This document shows positions 1 to 6,344 of a stretch of DNA of 9,339 nt, one piece after another (position 1 is the first letter of the stretch; every line of letters starts with the position of its first letter). The DNA lies in NCBI GenBank assembly GCA_035457505.1, contig DATIBL010000073.1:1-9339 (forward strand), read 5' to 3'. Position numbers and translations under genes: made by a program. Source of the stretch: DATIBL01 sp035457505. Lineage in GTDB: Bacteria; Patescibacteriota; Minisyncoccia; Phycocordibacterales; UBA6899. The notes below the pieces were generated by a model. It saw nothing but the letters and a program-made list of their open reading frames with translations. It made no database searches and was not told the DNA's origin.

Positions 1-376
1 TTGCGCGATCGAGGACCTCGATACCGCCCTCCACGAACGGATGCGCGTTTGCGCCGTACTTCGCGTGGTACGGGTAGCCGGGTCCAAAGATCCAGTGGCC
101 GAAGGGGATACGGACCGTGTTGATCCCGCGTCTCGCGATCCACTTGAAGTCTTCGTGCGTAATAAACGTGTTCCAGTGCGCGTGGAGTTTCTCCGCGGCG
201 CGCTCGCCCATTTCGACACACCAGGTCGTTTCGTCCGTTGCGTCCATGTCTTCGAAGAGCGAAGGCGTCATCCATTTTTCAAGAACCAGCCATCCGCCGA
301 GATTGACTCCTCGGATCGGCAATTGGGCCCAAGCCTTTGTGTGAGATCTCCGCGCGGTCCGCTTCGTAGCGTTCAT
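1..376 (-). CDS. Glycoside hydrolase family 5 (exo-beta-1,3-glucanase-like), N-terminal part, cut by window edge
   Basis: Translating the minus strand from position 376 gives 125 open codons that run off the left edge, so the C-terminal part is missing. Residues 22-35 read RGVNLGGWLVLEKW, the N-terminal signature of GH5 exo-beta-1,3-glucanase-like enzymes. ETTWC, then RRGINTVRIPFGHW, and later HPFVEGGIEVLDRA follow in the family's order and correspond to early strands and helices of the TIM barrel. The family hydrolyses beta-1,3- or related beta-glucans with two catalytic Glu residues, which lie beyond the window, so activity cannot be judged. No signal peptide is visible: the motif begins only about 20 residues after a basic start, suggesting a cytoplasmic enzyme or non-classical export. 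The ATG at 376 has GGAG at 386-383 with 6-nt spacing; an in-frame ATG at 388 with AAGGAA at 406-401 is the alternative. It is transcribed divergently from the next gene. Confidence 0.9.
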   Translation of the reverse strand, partial: MNATKRTARRSHTKAWAQLPIRGVNLGGWLVLEKWMTPSLFEDMDATDETTWCVEMGERAAEKLHAHWNTFITHEDFKWIARRGINTVRIPFGHWIFGPGYPYHAKYGANAHPFVEGGIEVLDRA

Positions 377-410
377 CTCTATCTCCATGCGATTCGGATG
401 TTCCTTGTGA

Positions 411-438
411 ACGATACCGTATTTTCTTCTGCGGTCAA
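411..438 (-). promoter_or_regulatory. Candidate promoter of the GH5 gene
   Basis: On the minus strand TTGACC (438-433) is followed after 16 nt by TATCGT (416-411). Transcription would begin near 404, giving a leader of about 15-28 nt depending on which ATG is used. The -35 box is good and the -10 box is mediocre, so this is a plausible but unproven assignment. Confidence 0.4.
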
Positions 439-508
439 TTTACGGACTTGCCCCCCCAGGTGAAACTCCCCCTCGAAATTCATCCCCGTATCTGGTACAA
501 CGAACATA

Positions 509-514
509 TATAAT
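509..514 (+). promoter_or_regulatory. -10 box (TATAAT) of the SRPBCC gene
   Basis: A perfect TATAAT lies in an AT-rich patch 29 nt before the ATG at 544. No convincing -35 box sits 16-18 nt upstream. The start would be near 521, giving a leader of about 23 nt that holds the Shine-Dalgarno GAGGA at 534-538. Confidence 0.55.
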
Positions 515-543
515 AGAGCATCGCGTAATTTCCGAGGATCACT

Positions 544-984
544 ATGAATCCCATCACCGTCGAGACGACCGTGCGCGCCCCATTATTGAAGGTTTGGCAA
601 TATTGGAATGACCCCGCGCATATCGTGCGCTGGGCGTTCGCGTCCGATGATTGGGAAGCTCCAGCGGCGGCAAACGATCTCCGCGTCGGCGGTACGTTCA
701 CAACGACGATGGCGGCAAAAGACAAAAGCTCAAGCTTCGATTTTTCGGGGACCTACACGATCGTCGAGGAACATGCGCGGATCGCATACGACATGAGTGA
801 TGGCCGGCACGTGGAGATCGCGTTTGCGGAAACACCGGAAGGCGTGCACGTGACGGAAACGTTCGATCCGGAAGGGGAGAACCCCGCCGAAATGCAGCGC
901 GCAGGCTGGCACGCAATCCTTGAGAATTTCCGAACGTATACCGAGGATGGTGCAGCTGCGCACCCGCCGACCGCACACTCCTGA
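544..984 (+). CDS. SRPBCC / AHSA1-like (START-fold) protein
   Basis: This 146-residue protein has the usual length and plan of the SRPBCC superfamily, AHSA1-like (activator of Hsp90 ATPase homolog 1-like) branch. It opens with a first beta strand (ITVETTVRAPLLKVWQYW), then a helix with the characteristic VW.YW.DP..IV.W pattern (residues 16-30). A W-x-(A/P)-x3-N-D-x-R-V-G-G segment follows (about residues 37-50), then antiparallel strands (FSGTYTIVEEHARIAY, ...VHVTETFDPE) and the long C-terminal helix (QRAGWHAILENFRTYTE, about 115-132). The fold forms a hydrophobic pocket for small ligands; the ligand cannot be read from sequence and no enzymatic role should be assumed. No signal peptide or membrane segment is present, so it is cytosolic. 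The start is supported by GAGGA at 534-538 (5-nt spacing). The gene forms its own unit between a -10 box and a strong terminator. Confidence 0.9.
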   Translation: MNPITVETTVRAPLLKVWQYWNDPAHIVRWAFASDDWEAPAAANDLRVGGTFTTTMAAKDKSSSFDFSGTYTIVEEHARIAYDMSDGRHVEIAFAETPEGVHVTETFDPEGENPAEMQRAGWHAILENFRTYTEDGAAAHPPTAHS

Positions 985-998
985 TTGCCGCATTGTAC

Positions 999-1024
999 GC
1001 ACCCTCTCAAGAAGGGTGCTTTTT
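999..1024 (+). terminator. Intrinsic terminator of the SRPBCC gene
   Basis: GCACCCT (999-1005) and AGGGTGC (1013-1019) form a perfect 7-bp stem around a 7-nt loop, followed directly by five T (1020-1024). It lies 14 nt after the TGA stop, which shows that TGA is read as a stop here. Confidence 0.92.
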
Positions 1025-1085
1025 CTACCGCAAACCTTACTCACAGGCATATGCAATAGGAACTTTTCGCCGAGATGCCATGCGG

Positions 1086-1091
1086 TACAAT
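1086..1091 (+). promoter_or_regulatory. -10 box (TACAAT) of the Cache/cohesin gene
   Basis: TACAAT lies after the upstream terminator. The expected transcription start (1098-1099) coincides with an in-frame GTG at 1099. The -35 region is poor. It argues against the in-frame ATG at 1075, which lies upstream of this box, although a weak alternative (TAGGAA at 1057-1062 before ATG 1075) cannot be excluded. Confidence 0.5.
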
Positions 1092-1098
1092 AGAGAAA

Positions 1099-3186
1099 GT
1101 GAGTCATTCCTCTCGCATGCACGAACGCTCTGTTCCGCGCCATCATCGGCTGCTCGGCAGACTTCGCGCAACGCTCGCTCGGCGTCCTGTTGCGGTCGCA
1201 TGCTTCATCATTCTTGTCGGCTTTGCCGCTTCAGATCGCGCAAGCGTGATCGTGGCGGAAACCTTTGAGCACCGCGCGCATGGCGATACCGTCAACGCGC
1301 TGTCTCAGTATCTGAAAGACGAACAAGCCGCGCTCCTTGCGGAAGCTCGCTCGCTCGCCACGGTACCGGAGATCCGCTCCGCACTTGCGGCACGCGATTC
1401 GTTCCGGCTGATCGAACTTTCGCAAGAAGAGGTTGCGCGAGGAAAGATCGGCATGCTTCTTACGACCGATGCGAACGGCGTGGCGCTTGCCCGGACGCGC
1501 TCAATTGGCCATCGCGGCGACTATGTGTTCGATCGGACCGCATGGGGGCGCGCAGTTGGCGATGGAGCGGAGATCGCCGTGATCGACCATGGGATCACGC
1601 ATCCGCTTCTGATGATTGCAGGAGTTCCGGTCCGCGCCGACGATGGGGTAATGGTCGGAGCTGTGTTTCCTGCTCATCGGATGGATGACGTCTTTGCGCG
1701 TACCCTTCGCGATGCACATCTTCCGCCGGGCTCTGAGGTCGCGTTCTTTCTTTCTGATCGCGGCGTCGTTGGGGATAGCTTTTCAACAGAAGAGCAGCGG
1801 CATCTTGCTGAAGTATTCCTCAACCCCGCCCAGATCGGAGAGATTGAATCGGTCGCGCGCGCGACGCACGACGCGATGTGGGATATCGGAGTCGGTGCGG
1901 ATCGGTACACGGTCGTCCCGCTGCTTTTTTCTGGATATCAGGATGCGCCGGGCGGCGCACTGGTGTTTCTTCCAACTTGCCATACATGCTGGGCTGCGGG
2001 AGTCGCCGCGTTTTTTGCGCTGTTTGTTGCGAGCTTCGGGATTCTTGCGCTTTGGTGGATCGGCGCGCGGGGAGATCGAATGCGGCATGGCGCGCTGACC
2101 CTTCTTGGACTTGGATTGCTCGGCGCGCTTGCAATCGGTGCACTTTCTCTTTTTCGCATGGAGAGCGGTGTGCTGCGCATATCGGAGCCGCGATTCTCGA
2201 TCTATAACTCGACGATGCGCTTTGACCCCGATACGGATATCGTCGATCCGAGCTTCGAGCAGCGCGTTGCGATCATGGTCGCGACAGGGGGAGAGACGAT
2301 CAACGCGGTTGACACCGTTGTCGGCTACGACCCTGATGCGGTCATCATCGAAGACGTACTGACGACAAGCTCGTTCTGCGATCGCGGATTTTTTACCGAA
2401 AGCGAGATCGATCCTCAACGCGGCGAGGTTCGTATTTCCTGCGGAGTTCCGTCTCCGGCGTTCTCCGCTTCAGAGGGGATCGTGGCCGAATTGGTCTTGC
2501 GCCCAAAGCGCTCCGGAAGCTATACACTACGCTTTCTCCCCGATACGCAAGTGCTTGCAAATGACGGACTTGGGACCGATGTCTTGCGTCAGACGACCGA
2601 TGCGACCTACCACGTTCTCGATCGCAGTGCGTCTTCGACCGCCCCGCGGGGAATCGTCTTCTCCTATTCGCATCCGAACAGCTCGCGCTGGTATCGGTCG
2701 CGGACCGTGCATTTTTCCTGGCTTCGCGAGGCGGGGCACGCGTATCAATATGCGATCGACCAATCGGTTCTGACCATTCCCGTCGACGGCACCCAGACGA
2801 CCGCTGCGGGGACATCGCTCTTTGTTCCGGAGGATGGCGAATATTATTTCCATCTGCTTGATCGCTCAAGCGGCCGGGCAGATGTGGTGTCGCATTTTCG
2901 TGTTCGGATCGATGGAACGCCGCCGCCAGCGCCGACCATCGCGCTGTCGAACGATCGTCCGCGAGTCGGAGAAACGGTCCGGTTCGAATTTTCTTCGCGC
3001 GAATCGTCGGAGGGTTTGCGCCGTTGGTTCTATATGCGCATCGGCGAAGGCGGAATGTTCGTTCCGATCGAAAAGAGTTTCGTGATTCCGTTCCTTCGGG
3101 CCGGGACCTACGTCGTGACGGTCCGAAGTTTCGATCTTGCGGGGAACTGGAGCGACGCGACAAAAACTGTTATCGTATCTCCGTAA
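1099..3186 (+). CDS. Membrane-anchored Cache-like sensor fused to cohesin-like and Ig-like extracellular domains
   Basis: Numbering from GTG 1099 gives 695 residues. A basic N-terminus leads into TM1 (about 30-45). Residues 46-293 form an extracytoplasmic domain resembling a double Cache (dCache) sensor: a long helix, then LLTTDANGVALARTRSIG, then IAGVPVRADDGVMVGAVF. A CHTC motif (294-297) precedes TM2 (298-320); a loop of about 10 residues (GARGDRMRHG) leads to TM3 (331-352). From about 357 to 508 comes a cohesin-like beta domain (GGETINAVDTVVGYDPDAV, later ANDGLGTDVL), with Cys427 and Cys448 perhaps forming a disulfide. Two Ig/FN3-like modules follow (about 515-604 and 612-695; DGTPPPAP linker). 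Predicted topology places both N- and C-terminal domains outside, with almost nothing in the cytoplasm and no kinase, cyclase or chemotaxis output. The role is likely surface sensing or attachment (inference). Starts at ATG 1075 or ATG 1117 are also possible. It probably forms an operon with the next gene. Confidence 0.8.
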   Translation: MSHSSRMHERSVPRHHRLLGRLRATLARRPVAVACFIILVGFAASDRASVIVAETFEHRAHGDTVNALSQYLKDEQAALLAEARSLATVPEIRSALAARDSFRLIELSQEEVARGKIGMLLTTDANGVALARTRSIGHRGDYVFDRTAWGRAVGDGAEIAVIDHGITHPLLMIAGVPVRADDGVMVGAVFPAHRMDDVFARTLRDAHLPPGSEVAFFLSDRGVVGDSFSTEEQRHLAEVFLNPAQIGEIESVARATHDAMWDIGVGADRYTVVPLLFSGYQDAPGGALVFLPTCHTCWAAGVAAFFALFVASFGILALWWIGARGDRMRHGALTLLGLGLLGALAIGALSLFRMESGVLRISEPRFSIYNSTMRFDPDTDIVDPSFEQRVAIMVATGGETINAVDTVVGYDPDAVIIEDVLTTSSFCDRGFFTESEIDPQRGEVRISCGVPSPAFSASEGIVAELVLRPKRSGSYTLRFLPDTQVLANDGLGTDVLRQTTDATYHVLDRSASSTAPRGIVFSYSHPNSSRWYRSRTVHFSWLREAGHAYQYAIDQSVLTIPVDGTQTTAAGTSLFVPEDGEYYFHLLDRSSGRADVVSHFRVRIDGTPPPAPTIALSNDRPRVGETVRFEFSSRESSEGLRRWFYMRIGEGGMFVPIEKSFVIPFLRAGTYVVTVRSFDLAGNWSDATKTVIVSP

Positions 3187-3198
3187 CGCAAACGCAAT

Positions 3199-3603
3199 AT
3201 GGTCATCCAAGTCGTGAACATTACCGCGGGATTCTTGCTTGTGGCGCCGAAGATCGCGGAGCATGGGGCCTCGACGGGCGCGGACTCTGCGGCACGCCTC
3301 CTTGGACCGCATCAGGCTACGATCGGCTATGCTGCGCTTGTATTCGGTGTGATTGCCCTGGTTGAACGCATGGGCATTCTCTATCTTGGGCTTCCCATGT
3401 TCGGATCGAGCTATCCCCAGGCGCTTCCCGCGATCGCAAGCGGGCTCTTGCTTGCAGAGAGCGATCTGTCGCGTTTTGCTTGGCTCCGTCCGGTTATGGA
3501 TCGGCTTCGTCCGTATGCGTCGATCATTGGGGTCGCTGCCATGCTCTCCGGCGCAGGGTCGCTGCTTTTTGGCTGCGTTCTTCCTGTCGTGTGTCCGGGA
3601 TAA
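3199..3603 (+). CDS. Small multi-pass membrane protein of unknown function
   Basis: This 134-residue protein is not recognised as a named family. It is strongly hydrophobic, with candidate membrane segments at about residues 2-17, 42-60 (YAALVFGVIALVERMGILYL), 74-87 (PQALPAIASGLLLA) and 108-131 (ASIIGVAAMLSGAGSLLFG). A charged, arginine-rich loop (about 88-107) lies before the last segment. Only 12 bp separate its ATG from the TAA of the Cache/cohesin gene, and no promoter or Shine-Dalgarno is visible, so it is probably translated from the same transcript. That pairing suggests a membrane partner of the large protein, but this is inference. Its TAA overlaps the A-run that forms the U-tract of the opposite-strand terminator. 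Confidence 0.75.
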   Translation: MVIQVVNITAGFLLVAPKIAEHGASTGADSAARLLGPHQATIGYAALVFGVIALVERMGILYLGLPMFGSSYPQALPAIASGLLLAESDLSRFAWLRPVMDRLRPYASIIGVAAMLSGAGSLLFGCVLPVVCPG

Positions 3604-3630
3604 AAAAAGTCCCCGGTCGTCTGACCGGGG
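3602..3630 (-). terminator. Intrinsic terminator of the minus-strand gene, perhaps used from both sides
   Basis: CCCCGGTC (3611-3618) and GACCGGGG (3623-3630) form a perfect 8-bp GC-rich stem with a 4-nt loop. Read on the minus strand it is followed after two bases by seven T, an ideal terminator just past the TGA of the minus-strand gene. On the plus strand the hairpin is followed only by a moderately T-rich stretch, so it may weakly end the convergent plus-strand operon too. Confidence 0.92.
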
Positions 3631-3636
3631 GAGTGT

Positions 3637-3996
3637 TCATTCTTGTGCCGCACATTCGTGCATGATCTCGGCGACGCGAAGCGCGAGCGCTTCATCGTCC
3701 CGATCGAGATATTCCGGAAGGAGTCGTGAGATCCGAAGCGCAAAGCGGTGCACGAGTTCGGGGACGCTGCCGGACATCATGATCGCGAGCGGAGTCTTTC
3801 CGAGGCGGCCGCTTTGGCGGAAGGGGCGAGTAACCGTGAGAGAGAAGTTTCCGTCGTGGCCGATCTCATTCAGCGCCTTTTTCCATGCCAGGGAAAGATG
3901 ATCTGGATGCGTTTCGCCAGTTCGGTCGAAGCCGTTCTCGACGAAATCGATCGCCGCAGCGCGGAACGGATGATCGCGAAGAGAAGCATATGTCAT
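3637..3996 (-). CDS. Small cytosolic protein of unknown function
   Basis: This 119-residue protein is not recognised. It has no signal peptide or membrane segment. The N-terminal half contains a helix-like stretch (PFRAAAIDFVENGF) and LSLAWKKALNEIGHDGNFSLTVTRPF, where a helix runs into a strand. The C-terminal half is largely helical and rich in alternating charges (ELVHRFALRISRLLPEYL, DDEALALRVAEIMHE). The coding call is very secure from its signals: a near-consensus promoter, AAGGAGG at 4008-4002 with 5-nt spacing to the ATG, and a terminator just after its TGA. It is the only complete minus-strand gene in the window. The regulatory equipment suggests a well-expressed, possibly regulated product; the biochemical role is unknown. 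Confidence 0.85.
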   Translation of the reverse strand: MTYASLRDHPFRAAAIDFVENGFDRTGETHPDHLSLAWKKALNEIGHDGNFSLTVTRPFRQSGRLGKTPLAIMMSGSVPELVHRFALRISRLLPEYLDRDDEALALRVAEIMHECAAQE

Positions 3997-4014
3997 GATG
4001 GCCTCCTTGGGAGT

Positions 4015-4030
4015 GGTCGCGGTTGCGACC
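4015..4030 (-). promoter_or_regulatory. Perfect palindrome in the leader of the minus-strand gene (hairpin or operator)
   Basis: GGTCGC (4015-4020) and GCGACC (4025-4030) are perfect inverted copies around GGTT. The element lies between the predicted start (near 4052) and the Shine-Dalgarno at 4008-4002. In RNA it is a 6-bp GC-rich hairpin with a 4-nt loop; in DNA it could be a repressor site just inside the transcribed region. No T-run follows, so it is not a terminator. Confidence 0.6.
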
Positions 4031-4058
4031 CGAGGGATGGAGAGAACGATTCGCTATA

Positions 4059-4086
4059 ATTATATCACTATTCATCCATTTGTCAA
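4059..4086 (-). promoter_or_regulatory. Near-consensus sigma70-type promoter of the minus-strand gene
   Basis: On the minus strand TTGACA (4086-4081) and TATAAT (4064-4059) are both perfect hexamers separated by 16 bp. The start is expected near 4052, giving a leader of about 55 nt. This is the strongest promoter in the window by match to consensus. Confidence 0.92.
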
Positions 4087-4104
4087 CTTTTCTGGATATC
4101 CTAT

Positions 4105-4132
4105 TTCACGGCCGCACGAAGCGCGATATACT
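4105..4132 (+). promoter_or_regulatory. Promoter of the pseudopilin-like gene
   Basis: TTCACG (4105-4110) and TATACT (4127-4132) are separated by 16 bp. The last base of the -10 box is 8 nt from the ATG at 4141, so the leader would be only 1-2 nt or absent. It stands back to back with the minus-strand promoter at 4059-4086. Confidence 0.65.
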
Positions 4133-4140
4133 GGATTCAT

Positions 4141-5166
4141 ATGAACAAGAATGCGGTCGGGCTGGTTGCGCTCGCAATGCTCCTTATCGGTGTTATTCTC
4201 GGGATCTCTCTCATGACCATGCGGAGTTTTCTTCCGTCACATTCGGACGAACAGCTTGCAAATCGTCCCGCGGCGGCAGATCCGTTCGCAACGCCGATGC
4301 TTCGCGACGCAGAAGACCTTCGCGGGTTCTCGCTCCTTGTGTCCGGACTCGAGAAATTCCGCGAGCGGAACAATTCGTATCCCGACACGCTCAATGATCT
4401 TGTTGATCGCGGGATCATGAATGCGATCCCGATGGAGCCGATCGCGGGTGGCGGATGGCGCGAATATCGCTATGTGCCCTGGATGAAGGTTGATGCCCCT
4501 GGTCTCTGTAGTATGGACGGCGTTCCGCACTGTCTCGGCTATCATCTTGGCGCATCTCTCGAAGATCCTCGACACTTGCTGCTCGGGGTCGACGCGGATG
4601 CGAGCGAGATGGGTCTTGGACGCAATTTCTCTGGCCTCGACTCGAGCGGGTGTTTCCACGAAGAGGGGATGGGGTGTTTTGATGTGACGGCAGCACATCC
4701 GTATGCGGCTGCGCTCGGGGCGCTGACCGTCGCGCGCGCAAAGAATACGGCGTATCAGATCGGCGAGGATCACTTCACGCTGCTCGACGGCATCGAGACG
4801 CGTCCAATCCCGGGATCAGCGATCATCGAACGCGTCAGTATCGTCGGCGGCCCCGTTGCGGGAGATCTTACCGGCGACAGTATTCCCGATGCGGCACTCG
4901 CGCTTGCGTATAACGCAGGTGGCAGCGGAACATTTATCTCGCTTGCGGCTGCCATTGCGCTTCCGAACGGACAGCTGGTCGGCACCCCGGCGGTCGGGCT
5001 CGGAGATCGGATCACGGTCCGTTCGATCGTGATCGAGAAGGGAGTGATCGTTGTCGACCTCCTGGTTCGTGCTCCGAACGAACCGTTCTCTGCGGCGCCG
5101 ACTGTTCCTGAGAGCCGCCGGTTCATCCTGGTCGGCGAATCGCTTGTCGAACAGCTCAAGCGCTAA
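4141..5166 (+). CDS. Membrane-anchored protein with pseudopilin-like and FG-GAP/VCBS-like regions
   Basis: This 341-residue protein starts with one membrane segment (about 6-27, GLVALAMLLIGVILGISL) that keeps it in the membrane with the rest outside. Residues 55-185 resemble the globular region of type II/IV pseudopilins: RDAEDLRGFSLLVSGLEKF followed by RNNSYPDTLNDLV, then a variable beta region ending in LDSSGC..., a pattern common in Patescibacteria. The prepilin peptidase motif (G then FTLIE) is absent, so it is not a processed pilin. Four cysteines (123, 131, 171, 179) are spaced as two likely disulfide pairs. Residues 232-341 resemble FG-GAP/VCBS-type lipoprotein domains, with GDLTGDSIPDAA holding Asp242, Asp246 and Asp250 in a calcium-loop-like spacing. 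No Shine-Dalgarno precedes the ATG; the -10 box is only 8 nt away. The YibE/F gene follows 23 bp later and probably shares the transcript. The function is unknown. Confidence 0.8.
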   Translation: MNKNAVGLVALAMLLIGVILGISLMTMRSFLPSHSDEQLANRPAAADPFATPMLRDAEDLRGFSLLVSGLEKFRERNNSYPDTLNDLVDRGIMNAIPMEPIAGGGWREYRYVPWMKVDAPGLCSMDGVPHCLGYHLGASLEDPRHLLLGVDADASEMGLGRNFSGLDSSGCFHEEGMGCFDVTAAHPYAAALGALTVARAKNTAYQIGEDHFTLLDGIETRPIPGSAIIERVSIVGGPVAGDLTGDSIPDAALALAYNAGGSGTFISLAAAIALPNGQLVGTPAVGLGDRITVRSIVIEKGVIVVDLLVRAPNEPFSAAPTVPESRRFILVGESLVEQLKR

Positions 5167-5189
5167 TTTTCCTCGCACGTTTTCTCTTT

Positions 5190-6317
5190 ATGGCGCATCT
5201 TTCCATTCTCGCGCGCTCTTTCGGTCGCGCCCTTCGCGTTTCAGCGCTCGTGCTGCTTTTCGCCGTGCCCGGCGGTGCCCTTCATGCAGCAGAGATGCTG
5301 GCAGATACGCAAAATTTTTCCAAAGCTCGGGTCGTGCGCGTTGTGGAAGAATCCGAACGCGCAGTACCGGGGACGGCGCTCGAGACGACCTTTCAGCATA
5401 TCGAGGCGGAATTTCTCGAGGGGCCAGAGAAGGGGAGCGTCGTGGCGATCCGGAACGATTATTTGGCGCTTGAGCCCGGAGAAGTCTTTTATGTGATGGT
5501 GACGACCAGCGGACTCGACGGAAGTGTTGCGTACGCAGTCTCCGAACCTTATCGTCTCCCCGCGCTTGCGGCGTTCTTTGGGCTGTTTGTCGCTGTCGTG
5601 GCATTCTTCGGCGGAAAGCAGGGACTTCGCGGATTGCTCTCGCTTTCGCTCGGCCTCTTCGCAATCGCGTTCGCATTTCTCCCGAGCATTCTTGCGGGCT
5701 TTTCGCCGGTACTTGCGTCGCTTCTTGTTGCGGCGCTCATTGTGACGCTCGGATCGTATATCACGCACGGATTCCGGAGAACGACGAGTGCGGCCGTGGT
5801 CGGCATGATCGCGACGATCTGCTTTACGGGAGCGCTTGCGTGGGCGGCTGTCGTGTTTGGGCGCCTCTCTGGTTTTTATACCGATGAGGCTGTGTATCTC
5901 AATTTCAATACGGGCGGCACGATCGACTTCGCCGGCCTCCTCCTCGGTGCGATGCTGATCGGGCTGCTTGGCGTGCTCTATGATATGGCGATCGGGCAGG
6001 CGGTTGCGGTCGAAGAGCTCGCGCGCGCGGGATCCGATCTCAGCCCGAGAGAACTCTATGCCCGTGCGCTCCGGATCGGCCGCGAACACGTCGGCGCACT
6101 GGTGAACACGCTCGCGATCGCGTATGTGGGAACCGCGCTTCCAATGCTCCTGCTTTTCTCCACTTCGGACGCGCCGCTTCTGGTGACGCTCAATCGCGAA
6201 GACTTCGCGACAGAATTTTTGCGCATTATCGTGGGGTCGATCGGAATCGTGCTCGCAGTGCCGATCTCGACCTGGGCTGCGGTGTGGATGCTGAGGGCAA
6301 AGCCTGCAAAAGAGTAG
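5190..6317 (+). CDS. YibE/F-like family multi-pass membrane protein
   Basis: This 375-residue protein begins with a signal peptide or first membrane segment (about 15-33; likely cleavage after ALHA). A small extracytoplasmic beta domain follows (about 36-122; TTFQHIEAEFLEGPEKGSVV is typical of the N-terminal part of the family). Seven hydrophobic segments come next, starting near residue 123. The family hallmarks are LLGVLYDMAIGQAVAVEEL with its acidic residue inside the membrane region, then REHVGALVNTLAIAYVGTALP, and the C-terminal IIVGSIGIVLAVPIST. The YibE/F family (Pfam PF07907) is a bacterial membrane family thought to act in transport, but no substrate is established. There is no Shine-Dalgarno; the upstream 23 bp is pyrimidine-rich, and translation may be coupled to the pseudopilin-like gene. 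Confidence 0.9.
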   Translation: MAHLSILARSFGRALRVSALVLLFAVPGGALHAAEMLADTQNFSKARVVRVVEESERAVPGTALETTFQHIEAEFLEGPEKGSVVAIRNDYLALEPGEVFYVMVTTSGLDGSVAYAVSEPYRLPALAAFFGLFVAVVAFFGGKQGLRGLLSLSLGLFAIAFAFLPSILAGFSPVLASLLVAALIVTLGSYITHGFRRTTSAAVVGMIATICFTGALAWAAVVFGRLSGFYTDEAVYLNFNTGGTIDFAGLLLGAMLIGLLGVLYDMAIGQAVAVEELARAGSDLSPRELYARALRIGREHVGALVNTLAIAYVGTALPMLLLFSTSDAPLLVTLNREDFATEFLRIIVGSIGIVLAVPISTWAAVWMLRAKPAKE

Positions 6318-6329
6318 CGCAGTTGTCCG

Positions 6330-6338
6330 TGTTATACT
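6330..6338 (+). promoter_or_regulatory. Extended -10 promoter of the DUF167 gene
   Basis: TG-T-TATACT forms an extended -10 element (TATACT at 6333-6338) with no recognisable -35 box. The ATG at 6345 starts 7 nt after the last base of the hexamer, exactly where transcription would begin, so the mRNA is probably leaderless. No Shine-Dalgarno is present. Confidence 0.6.
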
Positions 6339-6344
6339 CCCGGC

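Noticed and set aside
41..463. 140-codon plus-strand open frame
   Set aside because: The opposite strand encodes the unmistakable GH5 signature over the same stretch, so this frame is a shadow.
1075..1098. ATG at 1075 as the start of the Cache/cohesin gene
   Set aside because: It lies upstream of the TACAAT box at 1086-1091; GTG 1099 fits the spacing seen at other genes. It is not fully excluded, because a weak TAGGAA lies at 1057-1062.
1783..3163. Two long minus-strand open frames (1783-2418 and 2393-3163)
   Set aside because: They lie opposite the Cache/cohesin gene, which has clear domains and membrane segments; their translations are Arg/Ser-rich without family patterns.
3748..4059. 103-codon plus-strand open frame
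   Set aside because: It runs through the promoter, leader and Shine-Dalgarno of the minus-strand gene, which has far stronger signals.
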